Assembly: GCA_903879335.1 (NCBI GenBank)
Contig: CAIRLC010000019.1
Location: 1-64,000, forward strand
Source of the DNA: an uncultured Pseudomonadota bacterium
GTDB taxonomy: Bacteria; Pseudomonadota; Gammaproteobacteria; Steroidobacterales; Steroidobacteraceae
Reading direction: 5' to 3'
DNA: 64,000 bases
Shown: positions 55,673-64,000 of the stretch, one piece after another
How positions within the stretch are numbered: the first letter of the stretch is position 1
How the letters are laid out: every line of letters begins with the position of its first letter
Made by a program: the position numbers and the translations under genes
The notes under the pieces: model-generated
What the model was told of the DNA's origin: nothing
Database searches by the model: none
The model's input: the letters and a program-made list of their open reading frames with translations, nothing else

Positions 55673-58152
55673 ACTACCGGTTGGATGCTCCAGATACGAT
55701 CAGCGTACTCTCGAATGCTGCGGTCGCTTGAAAAGAATCCCATACGGATGCTGTTAATGATCGCTGAACGCAACCAGCGTTGCTGATCCTTATAGAGCGC
55801 ATCCACCCGATCCTGGGCCTGCATGTAGGCTTGGAAATCAGCGCAGACGAGGAACGGTTCGCCATCCGATAGGAGACGACTCACAATGGCTTTAGCCTCC
55901 GTCACATCGCCATTACTGAAGTAGCCCTCTTCAATCATGGCAATGGTCTGCGCCAACTCAGCATCGCGGGAGACATAGTCGTTGGGACGGTAGCCTGCTG
56001 CCTTCTCGGCGCTGACCTCACCGGCCGTCTTGCCGAAGATAAAGATATGCTCGTCGCCGACATGATCTTTGATTTCGATATTCGCGCCATCGAGCGTACC
56101 AATCGTCAACGCTCCATTCAGCGCAAGCTTCATGTTGCCGGTACCAGAAGCCTCGAGGCCGGCTGTTGAAATCTGCTCCGACAGATCGGCAGCCGGCATG
56201 ATGCGCTGAGCCAGCGACACGTCATAGTCGGCCAAGAAAACCACCTTTAACCGTCCGGCGATGACCGGATCAGAATTGACGACGCGGGCAACATTGTTGG
56301 CGAGGCGAATGATGGCTTTCGCCAAGTAATAGCCGGGCGCAGCTTTGCCTGCAAAAATCACCGTTCGCGCCACGTAGTCACCCGTCGGGTCTCGGCGGAT
56401 CCGGTTGTATCGCGCGATGACTCCGAGCAGGTTGAGTAACTGACGCTTGTATTCATGGATGCGCTTGACCTGCACATCGAACAACGAATGTTCATCGACT
56501 TCGACGCCGCTGCGCTGACGTATAGCGGCCACCAAACGCTGCTTATTCTCCTGCTTGACCTGAGCGAAGCGCGCGCGAAACTGGACATCATCCTCCACGC
56601 CTTCCAGCGCCGAGAGGGCATCCAATTGGTTTTCCCACACGGTTCCTAAGCGCTCGGTAAACACCGCGGACAATCCGGGATTGGACTGTTTAAGCCAACG
56701 CCGCACCGTAATGCCGTTAGTGACATTCGTGAATCGATTCGGCCAAAGCTGCGCAAAATCCCGAAAGATGGTTTCCGTCATCAGGTCGGAGTGAAGTTTC
56801 GCAACGCCGTTCACTTTTCGGCTAGCCACGACGGCAAGATGCGCCATCCGTACTCGACGACCATGATCCTCATCAATCAGCGACATCCGACGTCGGCGAT
56901 CGAGATCACCTGGAAAGGCAGTGCTGATTTCATCGAGAAAGTGACGATTGATCTGGAAAATGATTACCAGATGTCGTGGCAACAAGCGCTCGAAGAAATC
57001 AACCGGCCAACTCTCCAACGCTTCCGGCAGGAGTGTGTGATTGGTATAGCTGAACGTTCGCGACACGATGTCCCAGGCCTTGTCCCAGGCATACCCGTGC
57101 ACATCGATCAATAAGCGCATTAATTCCGCAACCGCGAGTGCGGGATGGGTGTCATTCAACTGGATGGCTACGGCATCAGGCAGTTCATCGAGCGAACGAC
57201 CTTCGGCGAGCAGCGTCGTCAATAAGTCTTGCAACGATGCTGAAACGAAGAAGTACTGTTGCGACAGCCGGAGCTCTTTACCCTGTGGAGTCGTGTCGTC
57301 CGGATAGAGCACGCGCGAGAGATTCTTGGCTCGCACCTGATCAGCCACTGCCTCGGGATAATGACCGTGATTAAACTCCGAGACATTGAAGGGAACGATC
57401 GCCCGACCCGACCAGAGCCGCAGATGATTGACGGTTGCGCAGCGGTTACCGGGCACCAAATGATCGAATCCGACCGCATAAATTTTGTGCGTATCGACCC
57501 AACTGTGAATCAATTCGCCGTGCGAATCCGTTTCCGCGACGCAGCGCCCGCCGAACTGAATCAGGTAGCGCGCCTGAGGACGGGGCAGCTCCCATGGATC
57601 ACGCAAGCGCAACCACGACGATCCGACTTCCCGTTGCGCGCCATCTGGCTCAATGACCTGAGTGAAGATACCGTAGTCATAACGAATGCCATAACCAACC
57701 GCCGGGTATTGCAAGGTCGCGAGTGAGTCGAGGAAGCAAGCCGCTAGACGCCCCAAGCCACCGTTACCTAAACCCGGATCGTGTTCCTCGGCGATGATCG
57801 TGTCGAGGTCATAGCCGAGATCGTCGACCGCCTGCCGAGCAGCCTCGACCATACCGCCGTTCAGGCTAGACAGCGCGTTAAGTAAGGCGCGACCCGGAAG
57901 AAATTCAACCGACAGGTAGCACACTCGCTTGGTTTTGGCTTTGGCGACCCGTTTCTGAGTAGCCACCCAGCGCGCCGCCAATTCTTCGCGCACTGCATTG
58001 GCCAGTGCTTCGTAGATGTCTCGAGGACGGGCGGTGTCCGGATCACGGCCTAAGGTGCGGATCAGATGCTCAACGATCAGATCCTTCAAATTGGCCGCTG
58101 AGAGCACATTACAGGCCACAACTACGCCGCTTGGATCTTGGGTCAGGGACAT
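55669..58152 (-). CDS. glgP: Glycogen/maltodextrin phosphorylase
   Basis: A PLP enzyme that releases glucose 1-phosphate from alpha-1,4-glucan ends. The 827 residues contain the PLP-lysine region EASGTGNMKLALNGALTIGTLDGANIEI, the glycine-rich EHDPGLGNGGLGRLAACFLDS and the ATVNHLRLW segment. Length lies between E. coli MalP and animal enzymes. It is the first gene of glgP-glgB-glgX. The 256 bases upstream hold its promoter: a TATATT -10-like word lies about 30 bases before the ATG. An 8-bp ACGATCGT palindrome lies further up, near 58242. Confidence 0.96.
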   Translation of the reverse strand: MSLTQDPSGVVVACNVLSAANLKDLIVEHLIRTLGRDPDTARPRDIYEALANAVREELAARWVATQKRVAKAKTKRVCYLSVEFLPGRALLNALSSLNGGMVEAARQAVDDLGYDLDTIIAEEHDPGLGNGGLGRLAACFLDSLATLQYPAVGYGIRYDYGIFTQVIEPDGAQREVGSSWLRLRDPWELPRPQARYLIQFGGRCVAETDSHGELIHSWVDTHKIYAVGFDHLVPGNRCATVNHLRLWSGRAIVPFNVSEFNHGHYPEAVADQVRAKNLSRVLYPDDTTPQGKELRLSQQYFFVSASLQDLLTTLLAEGRSLDELPDAVAIQLNDTHPALAVAELMRLLIDVHGYAWDKAWDIVSRTFSYTNHTLLPEALESWPVDFFERLLPRHLVIIFQINRHFLDEISTAFPGDLDRRRRMSLIDEDHGRRVRMAHLAVVASRKVNGVAKLHSDLMTETIFRDFAQLWPNRFTNVTNGITVRRWLKQSNPGLSAVFTERLGTVWENQLDALSALEGVEDDVQFRARFAQVKQENKQRLVAAIRQRSGVEVDEHSLFDVQVKRIHEYKRQLLNLLGVIARYNRIRRDPTGDYVARTVIFAGKAAPGYYLAKAIIRLANNVARVVNSDPVIAGRLKVVFLADYDVSLAQRIMPAADLSEQISTAGLEASGTGNMKLALNGALTIGTLDGANIEIKDHVGDEHIFIFGKTAGEVSAEKAAGYRPNDYVSRDAELAQTIAMIEEGYFSNGDVTEAKAIVSRLLSDGEPFLVCADFQAYMQAQDRVDALYKDQQRWLRSAIINSIRMGFFSSDRSIREYADRIWSIQPVV

Positions 58153-58346
58153 CGCTACACCCTAGTGTTCTGGACAATATAAAGAACGATAACCACTACA
58201 TCCGCGCTACACCACCTCGATGATGTCCCACGTGGCGCCTGACGATCGTTCATTACAAACGATTGTATCCCCTAAAATAGGCGACTTGCACAACCGTTCA
58301 GCGGGATGGTTTGGAACAAAAGTACACTTTTCGGCCACGCCTAAGC

Positions 58347-58372
58347 GAAAGGCGCCCCGAAGGGCGCCTTTC
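58347..58372 (-). terminator. Intrinsic terminator after parC
   Basis: GAAAGGCGCCC and GGGCGCCTTTC form an 11-bp stem with loop CGAA, 37 bases beyond the parC stop. The T tract is only three bases, so the stem would act mainly by its strength. It can read in both directions. Confidence 0.7.
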
Positions 58373-58408
58373 ACTGCCGTCCCAGCCGCTCGACGACGGC
58401 TGCGCGGT

Positions 58409-60673
58409 TTAGCTGGCGTCAACCTCAAGCCCCGTCACCCGACGATAGGTCTTCGGCAGCATCGCACCCCGCTGGGCACGCTCGCCGCGGTATTCCGCCA
58501 GCTCGTTATAGGACAACGACATCGCGCGCTCGCCGCAAACGATCTTGAGCCGAGCACCAGGCGGGACAACGGCAACCCCGACCAGCAACTCCGTCCGCGC
58601 CTCGGCTTTCGCCGTCGGGATATTGAAGAGCTTATTGCCCTTCCCGCGCGCCATTTCCGGCAGATCCGCCACTGGGAAAACCAACAAGCGGCCGTCCTGA
58701 CCATCGGTCGCCGCCGCGACCGCAATCAATGCCTTGGGATCGGCCGCGACGAATGCTGCGGCGAGTGCCTTACTCTTGTCTGGCACGGTGAGTATCGCCT
58801 TACCCGCCCGATTACGCACGTACATGTCTTCGAGTTTGACAATAAATCCGTAGCCCGCGTCGGACGCTAGAACGTAACGGTCACCAGGATCGCCCAAGAT
58901 CACGGAGGCAAAAGTAGCCCCATCGGGTGGGTCGACGCGGCCGGACAACGGCTCACCCTGCCCGCGCGCAGACGGCAACGTATGGGCCAACAAGCTGTAC
59001 GTGCGGCCCGTAGAATCCATGAACACGGCCTGCTGTGTGCTCTTGCCCAGCGCCGACGCTTGAAAGCCATCGCCGCTCTTGTACGAGAGCGCACGCGGAT
59101 CAATTTCGTGACCTTTGGCCTGTCGAACAAATCCAGCCGTCGAGAGAATGACCGTCACCGGCTCACTGGCCACGAGTTCAGTTTCATCTATGGCCTTGGC
59201 CGCTTCACGCTCGACCAAGCGGGTGCGGCGCTTATCACCGTATTTCTCGCTATCAGCCACCAACTCGGCGCGAATGAGCGCCTTCAGGCGATCCGCATGA
59301 CCTAAAATGCCTTGGATCTCGTCGCGCTCTTGCGCCAATGCGGCCTGTTCGCCGCGAATCTTCATCTCTTCGAGTCGCGCGAGATGGCGCAGTTTGGTTT
59401 CAAGAATCGCCTCAGCCTGTTCGGTCGATAGCGCGAATCGCGCCATCAGCACCTGCTTCGGCTCATCCTCGGTTCGCACAATCCGAATCACCTCGTCGAG
59501 GTTCAGATAGGCAATCAAAAGGCCATCAAGGATATGGAGCCGAGCGTTGACCTTGCCTAGGCGATATTCGAGCCGGCGGACAACCGTACGCTCGCGATAC
59601 ACGAGCCACTCCGCGAGCATCGGTTTCAAGCCCATGACGCGCGGACGCCCATCAAGGCCGATCACGTTCATATTGACGCGATAGGAACGCTCAAGATCGG
59701 TGGTGGCAAACAGATGTGCCATGACCTGCTCAACATCGACACGATTGGAGCGCAATTCGAGCACAAGCCGGGTTGGATCCTCGTGGTCCGACTCGTCTCG
59801 AATGTTCTCGACCATTGGCAATTTTTTCGCCCGAATCTGCGCGGCGATCTGCTCCAATACTTTGGAACCCGAGACTTGATACGGTAAGGCCGTGATGATG
59901 ACCTCAGCGCCCTCGGACTCGTACACGGCGCGGGCCCGGAAGGAGCCTGTGCCCGCCTCATAAATGGAGCGCATCTCGGCACGCGGCGTGACGATTTCGG
60001 CGCCCGTCGGCAAGTCAGGCCCCGGCACCAGACGCATCAAATTCGCCGTCGAAACATCCGGCTCGTCGAGCAAGCGAATGCAAGCAGCCGTAACCTCTTT
60101 AAGGTTATGCGGCGGAATATCGGTGGCCATGCCCACCGCAATTCCAGTGGCGCCATTCAGCAAGACGTTAGGCAATCGAGCGGGCAATAGGGCGGGTTCG
60201 TCCATGGTGCCGTCGAAATTCGGGATCCACTCGACGGTCCCCTGCCCAAGCTCAGCAAGCAGGGTCTCCGCATACGGGCGCAGACGCGATTCCGTGTAAC
60301 GCATCGCGGCGAATGACTTCGGATCATCGGTGGAGCCAAAGTTACCCTGACCGTCCACGATTGGGTATCGATACGAAAAGTCTTGGGCCATGTGAACCAT
60401 GGCTTCATACGCGGCGGAATCACCGTGCGGATGAAATTTACCAATCACGTCACCGATGGTGCGCGCACTCTTCTTATGCTTTGAGCCCGCTGACAGCCCA
60501 AGCTCGCTCATCGCATAGATGATGCGGCGCTGTACCGGTTTTAGTCCGTCGGCCAACTGCGGCAAGGCGCGGTCGAGAATGACGTACATCGAATAGTCGA
60601 GATACGCCTTTTCCGTGAACGTCTTCAGCGGCTGGCGCTCAATGCCCTCAAAATTCAACTCTTGCGAACTCAC
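58409..60673 (-). CDS. parC: DNA topoisomerase IV subunit A
   Basis: ParC cuts and rejoins DNA to unlink daughter chromosomes. The 754 residues start with the winged-helix region; [20 protein letters not shown] is the quinolone-resistance region with the wild-type Ser and Glu, and AMRYTESRL contains the catalytic Tyr. The C-terminal beta-pinwheel is of the short ParC type, without a GyrA box. The ATG overlaps the parE stop by 4 bases. Confidence 0.97.
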   Translation of the reverse strand: MSSQELNFEGIERQPLKTFTEKAYLDYSMYVILDRALPQLADGLKPVQRRIIYAMSELGLSAGSKHKKSARTIGDVIGKFHPHGDSAAYEAMVHMAQDFSYRYPIVDGQGNFGSTDDPKSFAAMRYTESRLRPYAETLLAELGQGTVEWIPNFDGTMDEPALLPARLPNVLLNGATGIAVGMATDIPPHNLKEVTAACIRLLDEPDVSTANLMRLVPGPDLPTGAEIVTPRAEMRSIYEAGTGSFRARAVYESEGAEVIITALPYQVSGSKVLEQIAAQIRAKKLPMVENIRDESDHEDPTRLVLELRSNRVDVEQVMAHLFATTDLERSYRVNMNVIGLDGRPRVMGLKPMLAEWLVYRERTVVRRLEYRLGKVNARLHILDGLLIAYLNLDEVIRIVRTEDEPKQVLMARFALSTEQAEAILETKLRHLARLEEMKIRGEQAALAQERDEIQGILGHADRLKALIRAELVADSEKYGDKRRTRLVEREAAKAIDETELVASEPVTVILSTAGFVRQAKGHEIDPRALSYKSGDGFQASALGKSTQQAVFMDSTGRTYSLLAHTLPSARGQGEPLSGRVDPPDGATFASVILGDPGDRYVLASDAGYGFIVKLEDMYVRNRAGKAILTVPDKSKALAAAFVAADPKALIAVAAATDGQDGRLLVFPVADLPEMARGKGNKLFNIPTAKAEARTELLVGVAVVPPGARLKIVCGERAMSLSYNELAEYRGERAQRGAMLPKTYRRVTGLEVDAS

Positions 60674-62565
60674 GGCACAACCTCCGCGAGATTACCTTTG
60701 GATTCAAGCCAGTCCCGGCGATCAGAGGCACGTTTCTTCGCGAGTAACATATCCATCAACTGATCAGTCTCGTCGTTCGCATCCACCGTCAGTTGTAACA
60801 GTCGCCGCGTCGACGGGGCCATCGTGGTCTCTCGCAACTGCAGCGGGCTCATTTCACCGAGTCCTTTGAAGCGGGTCACGCTGACTTTACCCCGCGTCCC
60901 CTCCGCTGCGATCCGATCCAATATGCCGGCCCGCTCAGCCTCATCGAGCGCGTAATAAACATTCTTGCCGATATCCACACGGAACAAAGGCGGCATCGCG
61001 ACATGCACGTGACCCGCTAATACCAACGGTCGGAAATGCCGCAGGAAGAGCGCGCACAGCAAGGTCGCGATGTGCTGACCGTCAGAATCGGCGTCAGCCA
61101 AGATGCATATCTTGTGGTATCGCAGTTCCTTAAGGTCTGGCGAACCCGGCTCAACCCCGATCGCAACCGATATATCGTGAACTTCTGAAGAGGCTAAGAC
61201 GCCGGAGGCGTCCACTTCCCAGGTGTTGAGGATCTTGCCGCGCAACGGCATGACAGCCTGGAAATCGCGCTCGCGCGCCTGCTTCGCGCTACCGCCTGCA
61301 GAATCACCCTCAACCAGGAAGAGTTCCGTACGTGCTGGCTCCTGGGATGTGCAGTCCGCGAGCTTGCCTGGCAGTGCCGGACCCGAAACAACTCGTTTGC
61401 GGATCACTTTCTGCGCCGCTTTGAGACGGGCTTGGGCCTTCTCAATCGCTAGCATGGCGATCTTTTCGCCGGCTTCCGGATGCTGGGCGAGCCACAGTGA
61501 AAACGCGTCTTTGACCAAGCATGAGACGAATGCCGCCGATTCGCGGGAGGCAAGACGCTCCTTCGTTTGGCCGGCGAACTGAGGCTCGTGCATTTTCACG
61601 GACAACACGAACGCAATGCGGTCCCACACATCTTCTGGTGCGAGCTTGACGCCGCGCGGAACAAGATTGCGGAAGTCGCTGAACTCACGAACGGCTTCCG
61701 TAATACCGGTGCGCAGACCGTTGACGTGTGTGCCACCGTCGTTGGTCGGGATTAGATTGACGTAGGACTCGGCGACAGCCTCTAAACCGTCTTCGTTGAT
61801 CCACGCAAAGGCCCACTCAGCCGACTCGCTGCCGCCCTTCAGGCTCGCGGCGAAAGGCTCATCCGGAACAATCCGGGCACCCTGCAATCGGTCGGATAGG
61901 TACGAGGAGAGTCCGCCGGTATAGAACCATTCATCGCGCTCACCGGTGGCTTCATTAAACAAAGAGACCTTGAGCCCGGCGCACAGAACGGCCTTGGCAC
62001 GCAACACGTGCTTCAGCTTGGAGACTGAAACCTTTTCGGAATCAAAGTACTTAGCATCAGGCCAAAAGCGCACCGTAGTGCCGGTATTACGCGCACCAAC
62101 TTTACCGACAACCTTTAATTTTTCCTCGAGATAACCGTCTTTGAAGACGATGAGGTACTCGCTCCCGTCTCGCTTGACGCGACATTCAAGGCGCGTCGAC
62201 AGCGCGTTAACGACCGAAACACCGACGCCGTGCAATCCGCCCGATTGTTGGTAATTCTTGTCCGAAAACTTACCGCCCGCGTGCAATCGGCTGAGAATCA
62301 GCTCGACGCCGGGGACTTTCTCGATGGGATGCATATCCACCGGCATGCCGCGGCCGTCGTCGGTGACTTCAACCGAGCCGTCCTTACACAGTGTGACGGC
62401 GATCTCGCGGGCATGACCCGCAAGCGCCTCATCGACGCTATTGTCGACCACCTCATGAACGAGGTGATTAGGCCGGGACGTGTCCGTGTACATGCCAGGA
62501 CGACGGCGAACCGGATCTAGGCCGGCGAGGACCTCAAGGTCCTTGGAGGTATAGGTGGTGCTCAT
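60670..62565 (-). CDS. parE: DNA topoisomerase IV subunit B
   Basis: This is the ATPase subunit of topoisomerase IV. The 631 residues, the size of E. coli ParE, have the GHKL motifs [23 protein letters not shown] and [14 protein letters not shown], and the Toprim motifs [13 protein letters not shown] and [13 protein letters not shown]. The ATG at 62565 is used. It forms an operon with parC. Confidence 0.97.
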   Translation of the reverse strand: MSTTYTSKDLEVLAGLDPVRRRPGMYTDTSRPNHLVHEVVDNSVDEALAGHAREIAVTLCKDGSVEVTDDGRGMPVDMHPIEKVPGVELILSRLHAGGKFSDKNYQQSGGLHGVGVSVVNALSTRLECRVKRDGSEYLIVFKDGYLEEKLKVVGKVGARNTGTTVRFWPDAKYFDSEKVSVSKLKHVLRAKAVLCAGLKVSLFNEATGERDEWFYTGGLSSYLSDRLQGARIVPDEPFAASLKGGSESAEWAFAWINEDGLEAVAESYVNLIPTNDGGTHVNGLRTGITEAVREFSDFRNLVPRGVKLAPEDVWDRIAFVLSVKMHEPQFAGQTKERLASRESAAFVSCLVKDAFSLWLAQHPEAGEKIAMLAIEKAQARLKAAQKVIRKRVVSGPALPGKLADCTSQEPARTELFLVEGDSAGGSAKQARERDFQAVMPLRGKILNTWEVDASGVLASSEVHDISVAIGVEPGSPDLKELRYHKICILADADSDGQHIATLLCALFLRHFRPLVLAGHVHVAMPPLFRVDIGKNVYYALDEAERAGILDRIAAEGTRGKVSVTRFKGLGEMSPLQLRETTMAPSTRRLLQLTVDANDETDQLMDMLLAKKRASDRRDWLESKGNLAEVVP

Positions 62566-62657
62566 GGAGGCGCGAGGGTACTGGAATTCGTGGGCAATGA
62601 CAGGTTGGTTGGTGATTTCGCCGGCTACCGGGTCAGCGGATGAGCCTTGGCGTCAGA

Positions 62658-62675
62658 TATATACCATGGTATATA
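62658..62675. promoter_or_regulatory. Perfect 18-bp palindrome, probable vapBC operator
   Basis: TATATACCATGGTATATA is its own reverse complement and ends 29 bases before the antitoxin start. Its right end merges with a TATACT -10-like hexamer (62672-62677), so a bound antitoxin complex would block the promoter. The role is inferred from position and symmetry. Confidence 0.7.
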
Positions 62676-62704
62676 CTCCTTGAGAACCCTACTTTGGAGC
62701 CTAC

Positions 62705-62956
62705 GTGGCACACGTCGCCAAGCTATTTTGGAACGGCCGTAGTCAGGCGGTTCGGCTGCCTGCCGCCTTCCGCTTTGCGGGCGATGAAGTCACTGTGCGG
62801 CGTGACCCGATCACCGGCGACGTCATTCTCTCCAGTCGCGCCGACGACTGGGATACCTTTTTCGCCCTCGTTGACGCCGCTGACCGGCGCGGTGAAGTCG
62901 AAGATATACCGGCCGCTTTGACGAGCGAACACGATCGTGACACCGGCCGAACCTAG
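62705..62956 (+). CDS. vapB: VapB-type antitoxin (SpoVT/AbrB fold)
   Basis: The 83-residue protein has the swapped-hairpin start AKLFWNGRSQAVRLPAAFRFAGDEVTVRRD typical of VapB/MazE-like antitoxins. The acidic C-terminal part (WDTFFALVDAADRRGEVEDIP) would wrap the toxin. The start is GTG with GGAG upstream. It overlaps the toxin gene by 20 bases. Confidence 0.88.
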   Translation: MAHVAKLFWNGRSQAVRLPAAFRFAGDEVTVRRDPITGDVILSSRADDWDTFFALVDAADRRGEVEDIPAALTSEHDRDTGRT

Positions 62957-63377
62957 ATACTTACTCGCCACCGACACTGCCCTGACCTTGCTGCGGGCAG
63001 ACGCACCCGTCGCCCTCAAAGCCAAAGTGCGCGACGCACGACCGGGAACATTATGGCTATCCGCCATCACGGAAGCGCAGTTGCGAAGCCGCCTGCGTGA
63101 CTTTGAGTACTCGACTCTTCGGAGCCAAGCGCTTGAGATCCTTTGCCGAAATGTGGCCACAGTGCCTTTCGACCGTAGCGCCGCCATGGCGCGTGCGGAA
63201 CTCTCATTGGATACAACCGTTTCCGACGCGCTCAACGAGACTGAGCTTTTGGTCGCGGCTCACGCCAGCAGCATTGACGCTGTGCTCGTGACGCTCAGCC
63301 CTTATTGGACTGCAGTCACCGGTCTGCGCACTGAAAATTGGTGCACTGACGCCTCAGTCGACCAAGTCTCGGCCTAG
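62937..63377 (+). CDS. vapC: VapC-type PIN-domain protein, degenerate active site
   Basis: The 146-residue protein keeps the PIN layout. VapC toxins are Mg-dependent RNases, many cutting initiator tRNA. Here the first canonical Asp of the LDTN motif reads Ala11 (YLLATDT), Glu46 in SAITEAQL is kept, the third acidic residue is Glu103 rather than Asp (ETELLVAAHA), and the fourth motif (VTNN/TxDxxF) is VTLSPYW. Activity is therefore doubtful unless Asp13 substitutes. The start is GTG inside the antitoxin gene. It is convergent with the DUF3501 gene, 24-base overlap. Confidence 0.82.
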   Translation: MTPAEPRYLLATDTALTLLRADAPVALKAKVRDARPGTLWLSAITEAQLRSRLRDFEYSTLRSQALEILCRNVATVPFDRSAAMARAELSLDTTVSDALNETELLVAAHASSIDAVLVTLSPYWTAVTGLRTENWCTDASVDQVSA

Positions 63378-63932
63378 GCTCGCCTGCGTCTCTGCGCTCA
63401 AGTCCGTTGAGTAGGAATAAGCCGGATGATCAACCCGCAGTCCCACTGACGCGGTAGCAAAGGCGACTCTCAGGCTTTCAGGCACTTGGAAGCGCATGAA
63501 ATGAACCGCCGACGTTTTCTCGTCATTTTCACGCTCTAAATCTTCATCAGCGATGGGATCAATGCGCACGCCGTCCACCATCAGATAAATTTGGCGCTCA
63601 ATGCCACGCAGTTGCCGCAAGCGCTCGGCCCGCTCAACGGGGTCTGCAAACTCGATCAGCATCGTAGCTTTTAGATTCGAGCCATCCGGAATCAACGGGT
63701 TATATGCCGCCAACTCCTCTTCAATGCCCTCAGGCTCAAAGATACGCTCGATGCGCAACATCTCTTGGACCTGATACTTGACCGTCAATCGGTCCTCAAA
63801 CAACAGCGTCAGATTGGGCCCAACCGCAACGGTACGCCGCTTTTTGTGCGCGATGACGCGTGCGCGGAACACTGGGCGCTCCCGCGCGTAGGTCTCCAGA
63901 GACATCAGATCAACAGGCTTCAGATTTCGCAT
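63354..63932 (-). CDS. DUF3501 family protein
   Basis: The 192-residue protein begins MRNLKPVDLMSLETYARERPVFRARVIAHKKRR, the conserved start of DUF3501. The function is unknown. Such genes commonly lie beside a heterodisulfide-reductase-related Fe-S protein and rubrerythrin-like genes, suggesting a redox or peroxide role (inference). The ATG at 63932 overlaps the stop of the upstream Fe-S gene (TGATG); the track starts one codon earlier at TTG. Confidence 0.85.
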   Translation of the reverse strand: MRNLKPVDLMSLETYARERPVFRARVIAHKKRRTVAVGPNLTLLFEDRLTVKYQVQEMLRIERIFEPEGIEEELAAYNPLIPDGSNLKATMLIEFADPVERAERLRQLRGIERQIYLMVDGVRIDPIADEDLERENDEKTSAVHFMRFQVPESLRVAFATASVGLRVDHPAYSYSTDLSAETQASLGRDLVD

Positions 63933-64000
63933 CAAACAGGCTCCGTCGCAATACCGTAGGCTCGCGCCAGCAACGTCATCGGATGGACGGGACTGCGGTG
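63932..64000 (-). CDS. C-terminal end of an Fe-S-binding (heterodisulfide-reductase-like) protein, partial
   Basis: Only the last 22 codons are in the window, ending HPMTLLARAYGIATEPV before TGA. This tail and the coupling to DUF3501 fit the GlpC/heterodisulfide-reductase-related protein that usually precedes DUF3501. The catalytic Cys motifs would lie beyond the right edge, so the family is a contextual guess. Confidence 0.5.
   Translation of the reverse strand, partial: HRSPVHPMTLLARAYGIATEPV

Overview
The window is a GC-rich chromosomal segment of a gammaproteobacterium. The order fimV-truA-accD-folC-SPOR protein-cvpA-purF, the prmB-aroC pair, the ppi-lpxH pair, EF-P with EpmA, MiaE and a FimX-like pilus regulator are all gammaproteobacterial traits. 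The starch locus combines a TonB-dependent receptor, a tryptophan-halogenase-family protein, SLC45-type transporters and GH97, a mix most typical of Xanthomonadales, Steroidobacter-like and Alteromonadales-like lineages. I cannot name the genus. No insertion sequence, prophage or CRISPR array was found. Both ends carry toxin-antitoxin-type genes, the left one cut by the window edge.

Layout. 1-0.8 kb: the start of a RelE/HigB-type toxin gene with a palindromic operator, then a tRNA operon (Pro-Arg-His-Lys, minus strand) with a near-consensus promoter. 0.95-5.4 kb: an alanine-rich coiled-coil protein, cyclopropane fatty acid synthase, an unknown Cys-rich protein, an AraC-type regulator fused to a degenerate receiver domain, and a host-attachment-family protein. 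5.4-11.4 kb: folD with a secreted unknown, the gltX-cysS pair, and a periplasmic cyclophilin with lpxH. 11.4-16 kb (minus): purF, glycerate 2-kinase, a receiver-Ser/Thr kinase fusion and miaE, all overlapping. 16-23.5 kb: cvpA, SPOR protein, folC, accD, truA, fimV. 23.8-26.9 kb: MFS carrier, aroC, prmB. 27-29.9 kb (plus): SCO1-type copper chaperone, psd, epmA and free-methionine-sulfoxide reductase, facing efp. 30.6-33 kb: a FimX-like degenerate GGDEF/EAL protein and a small YkgJ-type CxxC protein.

33-58 kb is a starch/maltodextrin/glycogen region: a secreted GH13 amylase, a DUF6445-like protein, a lipoprotein, a halogenase-family flavoprotein, a TonB-dependent receptor, a LacI regulator, a GH97 alpha-glucosidase, two SLC45-type MFS carriers, a GH13 alpha-glucosidase, a cyclomaltodextrinase-type GH13, a secreted esterase, and glgX, glgB, glgP. 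The inferred flow is uptake of maltodextrin through the receptor, periplasmic hydrolysis, import by the MFS carriers, and cytoplasmic processing by alpha-glucosidase and phosphorylase under LacI control.

58-64 kb: parC-parE, a vapBC-type module with an 18-bp perfect palindrome and a PIN domain lacking its first canonical Asp, then a DUF3501 gene and the end of an Fe-S protein gene.

The best candidate for under-described biology is the receptor-halogenase-lipoprotein-DUF6445 group inside the starch locus (34.5-40.2 kb). The DUF6445-like protein has an HxD...H...R pattern suggesting an iron/2-oxoglutarate oxygenase, next to a halogenase that keeps its catalytic Lys and Glu. Secondary candidates are the two regulators with receiver-like domains and the inactive-looking VapC.
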